Assembly (NCBI GenBank): GCA_029204225.1
Contig: CM055102.1
Location: 29,411,632-29,475,631 of the forward strand
Length of the DNA stretch: 64,000 nt
Direction: 5' to 3'
Source: Diphasiastrum complanatum
Lineage: Eukaryota; Streptophyta; Lycopodiopsida; Lycopodiales; Lycopodiaceae
The notes below the pieces were generated by a model, which saw only the letters and a list, made by a program, of their open reading frames with translations, was not told where the DNA came from and made no database searches. Positions within the stretch are counted from its first letter, which is position 1, and the number at the start of each line of letters is the position of its first letter. The position numbers and the translations under genes were made by a program. Of the stretch, positions 22,676-33,912 are shown one piece after another.

Positions 22676-23321
22676 CATCCAGATCTAGTGACTTCTAGAA
22701 AATGGCAACAATCATTCCAAAATCTAGTTGTACGAGGAATATGTCGCAGTTAATTAGTCATGGACCAAAGAATTGTTTTACTTTTTCTTGGCCCTCCTTG
22801 TTGGAAAACTGTGCACTGCAGAATGAAAATGATTTTATTGAAAAACTCATCTAACTGGAGATTTTCTGGTATTTCATGAATCGTTAAACACTGCACAACT
22901 CTTGGCTATATTATGCAATTTACTTTCTGTTTTTGCCTGATTGTGAAAATCTGGAGCACCTGTTCTAACCAAGGCACGTCAGTCCTCGACTGAATGAAGT
23001 GATTGTAATAACCTTATTTTGAGATCAGGAGTGCAATTCCAGTCAGCCCCACAAAAGAGGACATACAAGAAAATTCAAGGCAGAATCTTTGGAAGCTTCC
23101 ACTTTGAATTGCTTCTTTCAATTTAACTATACCAGCTGTGATGACATGCAAAGCCAATTCAATGAATTTGGATTGTAATCCTGATTGGAATTAGAATGGG
23201 CCCATTTGGATAGAAAAAATATCCAGGGGGAAATTTTTTCAAACCTTCCAACCTATACCAGTCTGGAAACGTTTCATTTAGCCTATATATTGCCTTGTAA
23301 AGACATTGTGCACGTGTTTCC

Positions 23322-23426
23322 TTTTTTTTTTTCCGGACGCTGCCTATGTGTGGCCGGGGTGTGACTTGGGTGGTCAATCCCACACCAGAAACCCTCTACC
23401 ACCACACCACACAAGGGCGGACCATT
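23322..23426 (-). mobile_element. SINE-like element
   Basis: Read on the minus strand it starts near CCGCCCTTGTGTGGTG and has an A-box-like GGTGGTAGAGGG and a weaker B-box-like GGGATTGACCACC. It ends GCGTCCGG followed by about 11 A. The flanks TGTTTCCTTTTTT (23315-23327 and 23427-23439) match as a target duplication. This is the layout of a tRNA-derived plant SINE of the Au type. Confidence 0.65.
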
Positions 23427-24559
23427 TGTTTCCTTTTTTGAGCGATGCGTGACTGCCTAGGCTTTTGAATCCATCTACTTTGAAGCCTATTCACATAAAG
23501 TGCAAATTTTCAATTTTCTAGGTTGTATATCTCATTTAAATTTAACTCAGCAACATGATGCTTCTTGGTTTCCAAGGGGAGGCTCGAACTTGAGACCAAA
23601 GAAACTCAGCAACATGATGGCTATATGCATATCCTAAGGACATGCATGTAGTGGCATATGGAAGCATTGTCTCATATCCATAAAACGAAACGAATATGCA
23701 CATCAATAAGGAGAGGTTCTTCTCCTTGAAACTTAAGCTTGCATTTGGAATCATGGCATTATTTTAAAGTGAGCTCACCCTTCTGTTGTTCTTTTCTTTG
23801 CAATCATTATAATCCTAGGTCTTTAGTTGTAATTTTTGTGTTATTGATACTTGAAGGACCATGAATATGATTATTTGTAAGTTTATCACATCCTCTTTTC
23901 ACACCTTCCTTTCATCTACTTAAGCAGGATTCCAACTCTTGCATTCTGAAAAGTACATTGCACAAGCAAAAGTTCTTCCAAATAGTAAAGAATTTGAATG
24001 GCATGTGTCATGTACTTGTCTTGATGGCAGTTGTAACTTTCTATGGTTTTAAATGTAGTTTATTTTTCCGATTTGATAAATGGTATTGGAGCATTTGGTT
24101 ATGGTTTCCCTCCTAGGTGTAGTCTGAACATGATAGCTTTGCACATTCTCGAAATTAAACAAGTGAATGGTGCAATTGTTCATTTAGCAACATAAATTTT
24201 CAGGCTTGTAGGGAACTAGTAGATGCTACATCACATGGAGATGCTACATAATTGTTGTCTCGAATAAGAAACATCAGATGAAAGACATATTTTGATTACT
24301 ACATAGACAATGTGACCATATAACATTGGTAGATAATAATGTCAACAAACAAAATCTTCATACATCTACACATCATGATAGATCATGTCAATGTAGTGTT
24401 CAAAGTGCTTGGATTTTTTTATTGTACTTTAGGTCTTTTAAATAGAAATCATCATTGCTTTAGTTAAACAATGTAAGATGAAGATTTTCTTTCTTTCAAA
24501 AGAAAAAAACATATACAAATAGTACTATGATATAAAAAACTAAGAGAATCTTGAAAACG

Positions 24560-25960
24560 TAAGAAAAAAAATGCGGTCAATACATTTTGAGAAGCTTTGC
24601 CTTATTGAGATGTCAAATCACTTCAATAACTTTAAGAATCTTCTGGAGCAGATGTTTGCCTTTGGTGTAGAAATCAATGATTTTGATGCTATCATGACTC
24701 TTCTATCAAGCCTTCTTCACACTTGTGAAAATTGGGTAATGATCATTTCAAATCAGCAAGGTTTCTTCTATGTTATTTCAAAGAGATCAAGAGGAATGGT
24801 GCTTCATTATCCAAATTGGTAGCAAAATTTGAAGCTCTATTGTAATAAAAAAGTTCAACAAGAAGAAGTCGAAGAAGAAACTAGAAAATTCAAATTTAGA
24901 ACAAGGTAAAAATTCAAATACTAACTTACCACTTCAAAGAATCTGTTTTGCAAATATTATAAAAGAAAAGGACATTTGTTGAAGGATTGTCGAATTCTAG
25001 AATAAAAAGAAAAGGAGTAGCAGCATCATCATGTAAGCTTATTCAACTGAATGTTTGCAAGACTTTGACAAAGAAGAAAATGAGATAATAATTATGGCAA
25101 ACAAAGATCGACAAGATGTTGAATTGGTATTTGGATTCCGGTGCTTTTTAGCACATGACTAACCATCGAAATTGGTTTCATGAGTATCGGGAAGCTACCA
25201 CTCAGAGGCATGTCTCATTGGATGACAATAGTATTCTTAGGATTGATGGTGAAGGAACTATCAAATTGCAATCTCAAAATGGTATGTCCTTTTCAGTTTT
25301 TTGAATGTTTGTCATATTTTGAATCTCACTAAGAAATTGCTCTCAATAAGTAAAATTGTCGATTTGGGCCATAAAGTCAAATTTAATATTCATGCTTGTT
25401 CTATTCTACACAAAAGCACTAAAGTACTTGCACTTGAAAAAAGGCAAGGTTGCCTCTACAAGCTTAGTCACTGTAATTATTCTAATGTTCGAGCTCTGTC
25501 TACTTCTATTTCAATAGATAATAATTAAGTTTGGCATCTTAGAATGGGTCATGTGAATTACAATAGCATTCAACATATGTCAGATAAATAGATTATTTGA
25601 CATACGGACTTTCACAACAAGTCAGACAATATAGTTTGTCAAAGCTGCATTCAAGCCAAGCAAGTAGAATTCTTGTCAAGTCTGATAAGTACATACTTCC
25701 AAGTGTGTGTTAGATATTGTTCACAATGACATATGTGGGTCCATGCAAACTCTCTTGATAGGGGGAGCAAAGTATTTTCCTGATGTTTATTCGAGAAGGA
25801 CTGTTGTCTATTTATTGAAGTAGAAATCAAAAGATTTCAAATATTTTTATCAATTCAAGCAAGAAGCTAAAAATCAGACTTAAAGAAAGATCAAGACAAT
25901 TCGGAGGTGAATTCATTCGACTGAATTCAAAGTAGGAAAAGAAAAAGTTACAGATGTCGA
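24560..25960 (+). pseudogene. Decayed copia gag-pol
   Basis: Pieces in order: a Gag segment (MSNHFNNFKNLLEQMFAFGV, INDFDAIMTLLSSL); a zinc knuckle region near 24955 (CKYYKRKGHLLKDC, second Cys replaced by Tyr); a protease motif near 25130 (YLDSGAF followed by a stop, then HMTNHRNWF); LTKKLLSISKIVDLGHKVKF; and GAG-pre-integrase WHLRMGHVNYNSIQHMS. Many stops occur. Integrase is barely traceable and RT is absent. No LTRs could be assigned. Confidence 0.75.
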
Positions 25961-26224
25961 ATCAATGCATGATATTGCACCAACTTCGAATCAAAACTAT
26001 CGTCCACATGGTATGAGAGCACTTGATAGAAAAAACCTAAGTAAAAATCTTCTTGCTCAAGTCTATTCTTGCATCATATGATGAAGAAGAAGCTGTACTT
26101 GTAAGACAAACATCATCACACCTCATCAAAAAACTATGTGTCAATACAAGCTATCTCACACTCTTATAGAGTGGCTCGAGATCCAAGAAGGATGGAAACA
26201 AAGCTCAATAATTGGACCACTTTT

Positions 26225-27650
26225 TGTTGGAGGGTTTGTGGATATCGAGGCAACCCTAACCCTAGTTAATAAGTGAGAGGGATTTGGCACCCTGCGTGTG
26301 TAAGTCCCCAACCCAATGATTACATAGTTATTTGATAATTAGAAAGTCAATAAAAGGACAGGCCTTTTTGCGGGACCTTTAATGTCGCAGGTCCTAAATG
26401 TCAAGTTAGTGAATAAAGTTGGGACTCCTACCAAAATTGGTTCAAATTTCAAATTCAAATTGGTTCCCTCCAATTACTGAATGGGTTCCCACTCTTTTTT
26501 AAGTTTGAATAGTTAGGGAGGTAGAAATGAGCCAATAAGATTTTGAGGCCAAGGCCCTCCTCTCCACTATAAATAGGGGCAAACTCGAGTTGCTCCTCAT
26601 GTTTAGATCTTCATTTCAATACAAGCAAATTAGTTCTCATAGAAGGTCAAAGTGACTATTCATCTAGAAATGGGTAAATTTTGTGAAGAATTTAACACCT
26701 TTTTACAAATTTTTTAGTTTCTAGAAAGAAACTTCAGCGCCAAAGTTTGTGTCAGTTTGACTTATTATTTTGGTTCATCAGTGAGTTCGACGAACGATAA
26801 GCAGAGACCACGTGTCATATTGTCCAATTTTTGTCAAAAAAGTCTCTTTTTTGCAAAAATGGCAGTATTACATTTGTAACCTTTGCTGAAACTTTTGAGG
26901 ATTCTATTTATAATAAGTTATCATTTTTGAGTTTGGTGAACAATAATTTTGACAAAATCTAGAAAAATCTCTATTTTTACCCTTGACAAACTACAAAAAC
27001 CATATTTTTGGGCAATAAAGGACCTTCGCCAGTTCTACCCTAGCCTTATCTGAGTCAGATATACTATCTGAGAGTTCGGCAAACCAAAATTTGTCAAAAA
27101 AATAGCTTGATCAAAGATTTTTTTTTACCCAAAATAGCATTGAAGAACCTTCGTCGAGTCAACCTTTGCCAAGAAAACACTCGCCAGTACTATTTTTAGG
27201 TTCTAATTTTCCAGATCAAGCTACTGTCAAATTTTTGAATAATTCTGTTACAATTATATTCTGATTCTAAGAATTCATCATTCTTAGAAGTGTCTATCGT
27301 TTGATCATAGATCTTTTTCCAAAAATCAGAAATCTAATTATTGTCAAGTGAAAGAAATTTTGCAGATTTGAATTGAGATAAATTCTGATTGAAAATCTAG
27401 ATCCAATCTCATACACACCTACACCTGACGCCTGAAGAGATTCATCTCTGCTTGAGAGAGTGGCCTTGAGTTAGGTGCGGGTTGAGCTAACCAAGCGAGT
27501 TCCACCCAAATTTTGGTAGGGACCTTCTTCACAATATTCTAAGACCTCAGAGAAGTCTACGAGAGTTCAGAAGGTGATTAGACTGCCTTGCAAAGGTTCT
27601 GCGAGGGTTCAGACAGTTTGCGAGGGTTCAATCCTCGCAGGGAGTGAATG
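26225..27650 (+). repeat. Gypsy-type LTR
   Basis: It starts TGTTGGAGGGTTTGTGGAT. For its first 430 bp or so it matches the 3' LTR at 47589, including CACCCTGCGTGTGTAAGTCC and CTTCATTTCAATA. A plausible core promoter CTATAAATAGGGG lies at about 26570. The right boundary is uncertain: sequence up to about 27650 has no other explanation, but the match to the sister LTR ends near 26650. Confidence 0.65.
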
Positions 27651-28340
27651 CTCACACAACTTGCTCTTGTGGTTGGATTTTCAAGATCAAGACATGTAGA
27701 CAGGCTAATTTCATTGCTCCGATTCTATTTATGCCCCTTGCAAAAGTTGGTTTGATGATCTTGATGCTCTACGAAGGTTTTGAAGATTCTGCTTCTTGGA
27801 ACTCTCACATACACTTAAAAATGATGTTTTTTCCATCAATAATTCTCGTAGAGATTTTCATGGATGCGTCTGGGTCAGAGATCTAGTGACTGTCCAAGTT
27901 TCAAGAGCTACCTCCCAGGGGATCCCCAAAAATCATGAAAAAAATGCTCTTTTAGAGTGTTTTTTGACGAGATCTTGAGATTCTCTGATTTTTAGCTTTT
28001 GCAAATTGGTAATCTGCCTCATCCATGTTAGATTTGACTGTTGGTAGCTCTCTGGAAGTTCTGATAGATATTTGGTAGTAGATCCATCAGTTCTAGGTGG
28101 ATTTTGCCCGTATTTTGCAATAGTTACCGAGATCGAGATCTCCGACATGCAAATTGGAGCCTTATTGGTGTAATATGATGATCTGCTTTCCTATTGATCC
28201 TATCTGGATCTGGATCTCTCTTGGATCTTGATGGATTTTCTCTGATCTAGCCAGATCTAGCTGAATCTTGATGGATCTAGCTTGATATAGCTTGATCTTC
28301 CTGGATCTAGTTGGGATGGCCGAGAGATAAGCTTTTCGTA
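27651..28340. other. Unassigned sequence, probably 3' LTR of the minus-strand gypsy
   Basis: On the minus strand a TGTTACGAAAAGC terminus at about 28350 follows a purine-rich tract, so an LTR should extend leftward from there. Repeated GGATCTAG and TTGATGGATC motifs fill 28190-28310. I could not place the far end. Confidence 0.45.
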
Positions 28341-28367
28341 ACATGCCACCACCAACCTGGATTTGTC

Positions 28368-29906
28368 TCACTGCGGTGGCCAGTACTTGTGCAACCAGCT
28401 ACCATTGATGGGTGTGTCGAACGGTGTCCCATCTAGCGTCTCTAGATTCACGGCTCCGTGATTAAGAATTTCTTTCATCCGATAAGGACCTTTGCCTGTA
28501 AATTTTAATTTTTCTTTGATCACCTTGGTTTTGTACATCAGGACTAGATCTTCGGAACAAAGATCCTTCTTTTGTAACCTGCAATCGTGCCATGCTTTGC
28601 GTCTTTTCTTTTCAGCTGCCAGTGCATGTGCAACTAGTAAGCATGTTTCACAGACCTTATGCAGAGCTTCATGGCGTAATTGTAGAGATCTGGATTCATC
28701 AAGGCGTTGCGTTGTGGCAATCCTTAATGAAGGGACTAAAAACTCTACTAGCATTACATCATCCTGACCATATACCAATGAGAAGGGTGTTTGATCAATG
28801 TTCCCCTTATATGCTGCCCTAAATGCCCACAGAGCAGCATGCAACTTGTGTTCCCAATCCAATCTACTAGCTTCGACTGTTTTTGTGAGCACGCTACACA
28901 TGATCTTATTGGATGATTCTGCTTGCCCATTACCGTGAGGATAATAAGGCATACTAGTTCTATGGATCACGAAGAATTCCTCCAACATGACCTTGATGGT
29001 CTCATTGATGAAATGACTTCCACGGTCGCTGACTATCTCCATCGGGCATCCAAAGCGCACAATGATATTTTCATAGAGGGACTTGGCAGTGGTCCTAGCA
29101 TTAGCTACTCTTACTGCCTTGGCTTCGACCCACTTGGTGAGATAGTCGTTGGCCACGATTATGTATCGAGCCTGGGTACTTCTTGCTACAGGGTGAATCA
29201 GACCAATGTAGTCCAATCCCCACTTTTTGAGTGGTGCTTGGGCTAAGACCGGGTGCAGTAGGTCATAATTCAATCTTGTTGGTCTTCTTTCCCTTTGGCA
29301 CACATCGCACTTCCTCAGGTATTCCTCTGTATCCTTATAAATCATTGGCCACCAACATCCTGATTGCAGGATCTTGCAAATTGTAATGTCGGATGCAAAA
29401 TGGCCTCCACCCATGCCTTCATGTGAAAGCGAAATGATCTGGGTGGCCTCATGAGGAAGAATACACCACCGAAGAATCCCATCTGGTCCTCTTTGGTACA
29501 ATTGGCCGACAATCAGCTGATAAGGTCTAGCTTTCAAGATCAATTTTTGCTGATCCGCCTTTGGTAGTGATTTGTCTGGTTGGCCCCGCATTAGATATTC
29601 AACTATGTCGGCAACCCACTCTGGTACTGTGTCTATGTAAAATAAGACAGCATCGACCAGCTCATCGTCGAGTTGGAGTGCAACCTCTTTCTCCTTGATC
29701 CACGTAACATGATCTGCCATGTAGTGTTGTTTTTTCTTGCGAACTACTATCCGAAAATCAAACTCTGACAACAGAAGTAGCCATCTAGTGATTTTCCCTG
29801 TGTTGCAGGTTTTGTTAACGCGATAGAGCAAGGGTTGATGGTCCGTATAAAAATCAAAGTGTGTGGCCATCAGGTAGTGCCAAAACTTCTTAACTGCATA
29901 TATCAT
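28368..29906 (-). pseudogene. Gypsy RNase H end and integrase, long open frame
   Basis: A 512-codon open frame begins inside RNase H (HFDFYTDHQPLLYRVNK). It continues with the integrase zinc-binding segment (GHFASDITICKILQSGCWWP, CDVCQRERRP) and the core with GLDYIGLIHP, IVSDRGSHF and PHGNGQAESSN, giving D, D and E in place. A C-terminal domain ends KYWPPQ ten or so bases before the polypurine tract. The integrase part looks undamaged, but the upstream RNase H and RT are interrupted, so the polyprotein as a whole is broken. Confidence 0.85.
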
Positions 29907-30179
29907 TGCCAGTGCTTCTCACTCTGTGGTTGAATAATCCATTTCTGTATCACTGAGCTGTCAGCTTGCAAATCAGATCGAAAAATCCTTTTTGTGTTCT
30001 CCCGGCTGGGTTAAGACTGCTCCAACTGCATACTTCGATGCATCCGTATGCACATGAAACTCAATGGACCAGTTGGGTGGACGTAGGATTGGTGATGAAA
30101 CCAATGTATCTTTAAGTTTTTGGAAAGCATTTAGGGCTCCCTCGTTCCAATGTGGATCCGTTGTGAGTTTGTAACTTGG

Positions 30180-30998
30180 TCATGCTAACTCTGCAAAATC
30201 TAAAATGAAAATCCTGTAATAGTTAGCATGACCCATAAAAATGTAGACCTCGTGGATCGTTCCTGGTGGTGGTAGATCAACAATGATCTTGATTTTTGAT
30301 AGGTCTATGGCGATCCCATGTCCAGATACTATATGGCCGAGAATCAAGCCATGTGTAACCCAAAATTGACATTTTTCTGGATTCAGGGAGATCTGGAATT
30401 TGTAGCATTTTTGTAGCACCTTCTCCAAATTGGATAAGTGTTCTGAGTCTGGTCCAAGCACGCACAGATCGTCCAAGAAAATTTCCAGAAATTTCTGCAA
30501 ATTCTCTTTGAATGTCGCCTGCATGACTCACTGGAAAGTGCTTGGGGCATTGCAAAGTCCGAATGGCATCACCTTATAGGCATAGGTTCTCCATTCCGTG
30601 GCAAATGTTGTCTTATGTTGGTCTTGGGGTGCTATCTTCACCTGGTTGTAACCGCTAAAGCCGTCTAAAAAACTGTAGGCTTCGGTTCCAGCTAGTCTAT
30701 CAAGGACACTTTCCGTAAAGTGTAAAGAAAAATGATCTTTTTTTGTGACTGTGTTTAGCGCCTTCATATTCACACAGATTTGCATTTTGCCATTCTTCTT
30801 GGGTACTATAGCTTTCGGCAATACCCATTCAGTGTGCTCGATTTCATAAATGAAATCTGCATCTAACAGCTTCTGCAATTCTTGCTTGATCAGCTCCGTG
30901 TAGTTTGGGTTGCAACAGTAGTATCGACTAACCTTGGGGACTGCTCCATCCACCAAGGGTATGGTGTGTTGGACTACTGTTGGTGCAATGCCCTTCAA
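30180..30998 (-). pseudogene. Gypsy reverse transcriptase
   Basis: Fingers and palm include ELQKLLDADFIYEIEHTEWV, IVPKKNGKMQICVNMKALN, YSFLDGFSGYNQVKIAP and MPFGLCNAPSTFQ. A stop follows near 30528, then the frame resumes with FLEIFLDDLCVLGPDSEHL. The catalytic box is FLDD, an accepted variant of the usual YxDD. NPEKCQFWVTHGLILGHIVS follows. At least one stop separates the two halves. Confidence 0.85.
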
Positions 30999-31299
30999 AT
31001 CACTGTAAAGCGAAACAATCCTTGTACTCCACCAACAATGATCGTAGCCTTTTGAATTGTGTGGGCGTTAACTGCTCTCCCACATGCACTATCTTTTCTT
31101 CTTCACCTGGCTCGGCAAGGTTCATTGGTTGTGTTTGCGCAGGTCCTTCAAAGACTGGTTACGTTGGTGCCTGACTTTGATTAGGTTCTCACTGGGCTTG
31201 CGACATCATAATTACCACATCGTCCAAGGTATAATTCTTGAAGGTTTCAGGCATCTCATGAACTAGTGCTCATCGATATTCCTCCTTCAACATATTGAT

Positions 31300-32030
31300 C
31301 TTAGCCCGATTGGTCATCTTTTGATTTTCCTTCATCTAAGATGAGAATGTCACTGTATCTGAGTTCATCCTGTTTGACTTCAAGGAATCCAACACCTTCT
31401 TTTTGTCTCTTTTTGTCATATCGGTGGATTTGTCCTTGTTGTCTTTCTTCAAAACTGGTGTGACATTTCCCCGTGGTTACGAATATCAACATCCACTGAA
31501 GCTATAGTTTCTTCGGGTAGATCACTCCATCGGATCACGTGGTTGTAGTGTTGTTTCAACTGGTTCTTCTTGTTTGCAGGTGCCCTTGGTGGATCTATCC
31601 TTGAAACTTTTGCCATAGTAGATTTTTGTGGCGGTTGAGCTGGTACTTTCTTAATTCTGTAACAATCTGGGTCCATGTGCTATAGGACCTGCTCATCAGT
31701 CAGCTCAATCTCCTTATTATGAGTCAGAGCATGTTGCCAAGGAACTAAATCATCGTCCACTGGGTTCTCAATAGGTTCCGCTGACAGCCATGCTATGTTT
31801 ATCATATTCACTCCAAATGTAATTGGTGTATCCATGGTATAACACTTGGGTGAAGATGTGCTAGGTCCAGGATCTGATTCGTATTGACATGCTTGGCTGT
31901 CAATCGTTGCTAATGCATCCATCCATCTCACGACATCCATCTCTAAATCGTAGTGACCACCCTTGGCTGGCCTTGGGCGATATATCATGGACGATCCGTC
32001 ATCAGCCTTGGGTGCAATAGGTTTCACCAC
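31300..32030 (-). pseudogene. Gypsy protease-RT linker
   Basis: An acidic, poorly conserved stretch contains NMINIAWLSAEPIENPVDDD and LTHNKEIELTDEQVL. The same features (NVLNVAWISTEPILDPIEDE, LTDEQIL) occur in the plus-strand element at 45900-46060, so this is a family trait rather than random sequence. No function is recognised. Confidence 0.6.
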
Positions 32031-32050
32031 CCATGTGGTTGGATCGACCT

Positions 32051-32532
32051 TTACAGCCGCTCTCTGTTTTCAAAGGTGAGTTTCCCCGTACCCCAGTTGT
32101 GTACTACTTGTGCAGTCCTCAACCATGGTCTTCCCAGTAAAACACGGTATGCAGTTGGAGATTCAGGTATATCCATTACTACAAAGGTTATGACAAACTG
32201 CATGCCTGCTACTTTTACATGGATATCAGCAACCACACCCTTTGGTTTTACACATGATTGATCCACTAGCTTGATGGCGAATCTTGTTGGCTTCAACCCT
32301 GTAAACCCCACTTTTGATATAAAGTAGTGGAGATCAGATTGACACCTGATCCTCCATCTACTACTGCTACCTCGTCCTCGAATCTCTTGTGTTTGATTGG
32401 TAGGGTGATGTTGTGTTCTTTGCTTTCCCATGTTGTCCCGATGTGGAGGACGTTACTAGTCTCTTCATAGCCCATACAATATATGGGCTCAGGCGCTACT
32501 GGCTCCACGTCCGCTTTGGCCCATTCAGCCAA
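32051..32532 (-). pseudogene. Gypsy aspartic protease
   Basis: The motif VAVVDGGSGVNLISTTLYQ carries DGGSG where retropepsins usually have D-S/T-G. GVVADIHVKVAGMQFVITFV and YRVLLGRPWLRTAQVVHNWG follow. The two parts lie in different frames. The plus-strand sister has DGSSG at the same place, so the variant is family-wide. Confidence 0.75.
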
Positions 32533-32909
32533 AAGGCTTTTAGCTTGTGGCGCAATCCGCAGTAATTCCCCGAGGGGTAAACTAACATGGCTCGCCAGTA
32601 AACTTGTGAGCCTTTCAGTGCGTGGTCCTTGGGCTCCACCATGTGAAAAGGTGGTTCATGATGATGCAACCGATTGTTCTGATCCATGCGCAATGGTGAG
32701 CCCGTTTGTGGTTCCCGTTTGCCATCAGCAGGAGGTTCCATAGGATTATCCCTTTCTTGTTCTTTTTCCTCCGCTTGTGCTCTCTGTACCCAGTGTCGTA
32801 TCTTCTAGTATTGTCTCCTTTCTTCCCTCACATTCAGATATGGCGCTGAAGTTGAGGGTTGGTCATCAGTGATCGATGGTGGTGGTGAGGGAGCCACTTC
32901 CTTCCTCTT

Positions 32910-33611
32910 CTATGCCCGTGTAACGGCTAACACAGGGGCATGGAACTGTTGCCTTTCCAGTGGCATACCCTCTGGGACTATTGTCTGTTGTATTGCAATG
33001 AAGCTCAGTGGGGCACTGGTCCCAGGTCTCAATGGACAATTCTTATAGCAGTGTCCATAACCACATTCTCGACAGAAGGATGTATATTGTCCCTTGTAAG
33101 GACATTCCACAATTCTGTGTCCTTCGCCACATCCGTGGCAGCCGTAATTTCTTCCACCTTCATGCTGAGTTTGGGCTGCATAGGCCACAATATATTCACT
33201 TATGGCAGGATCCATAAATGGTTCATCCGGTCCATACCATTGCTGCTGCTTAGGTTGAGGTGGTACTAGCAATTCTGGTTCTGCTGTTGTCAAGTTTACG
33301 TGGGCCACTTGTTGATTGGCTGGCCCTGGTGGTGCAGCTAAGGCCATACGTTGTTGATGATTCGGTGCGCCGTACCTTGGTGCCGCATCTGGTACCCCTT
33401 GATGATATAGATAAGAAGTCTAATAAGGACTTCTCTTCTGTTGAACAATCCGGGGGCTAAATGGGCAAAATGCCATATTGTGCGATGTTGCGTTGCACAA
33501 ATGACAAAATCTATGTGTCAGTCTCAGATTTTGCTTTAGGACTGGGCACTCGTTTGCTGTATGGTTTTGTCTACACACTAAACACTTAGAATTTGCTTTG
33601 CACAGGAACAC
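32910..33611 (-). pseudogene. gag: Gypsy gag with several zinc knuckles
   Basis: Two segments carry Cys/His clusters: CLVCRQNHTANEC and CHLCNATSHNMAFC (33420-33611), then CHGCGEGHRIVEC with CRECGYGHCYKNC (32910-33347). Four knuckle-like motifs are more than most plant gypsy Gag proteins have. Stops separate the segments, and the N-terminal Gag is missing at the copia boundary. Confidence 0.7.
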
Positions 33612-33912
33612 AGATCATGCTACACAGTAACACAGACAGAAAATCACTCTCCTCAGCAAGCTCACATAGCAACTGTATTTCTCAAAATGAAATTACACTG
33701 TACATATAGTTGTTCACTCAGGCAACCCATGCATAACCCAGCTTGCCATTGGCGGGACGTGTGTCCCATCGACTTGCCTCATGGCGAGGCCAACTGATCC
33801 TTATCCACTGATAGGACCCACAGTACAGTAACACAGTGATTCTAACTTTAATTCTAACTCTCTCCCTTAAAGTAGAGTCACTTTTTATACAGTCATATAC
33901 ATAGCTTTAAAG

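Larger units (their letters stand above)
21990..24560. other. 3' flank of DDI1 and intergenic DNA
   Basis: Sequence just after the stop is presumably 3' UTR. No sure polyadenylation site was chosen. Apart from the tandem duplication and the SINE listed separately, I see no gene. Confidence 0.6.
28341..33611 (-). mobile_element. Large Ty3/gypsy element, minus strand
   Basis: The order on the minus strand is gag with zinc knuckles (33611-32910), protease (about 32450-32051), a long linker (32030-31300), reverse transcriptase (30998-30180), RNase H (about 30170-29800), integrase (to 28368), polypurine tract and the start of a 3' LTR. Integrase after RNase H identifies gypsy. No 5' LTR is seen because a copia element abuts it at about 33612. 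A related truncated copy lies at 45175-47975 on the plus strand. Confidence 0.85.

Noticed and set aside
28190..28310. A CRISPR-like or regulatory GATC repeat
   Set aside because: GGATCTAG/TTGATGGATC motifs are irregular and have no constant spacer. They fit a degenerate LTR interior.
28492..28822. Plus-strand open frames opposite gypsy integrase
   Set aside because: They are antisense shadows of the integrase frame. Similar shadows occur opposite all pol regions.
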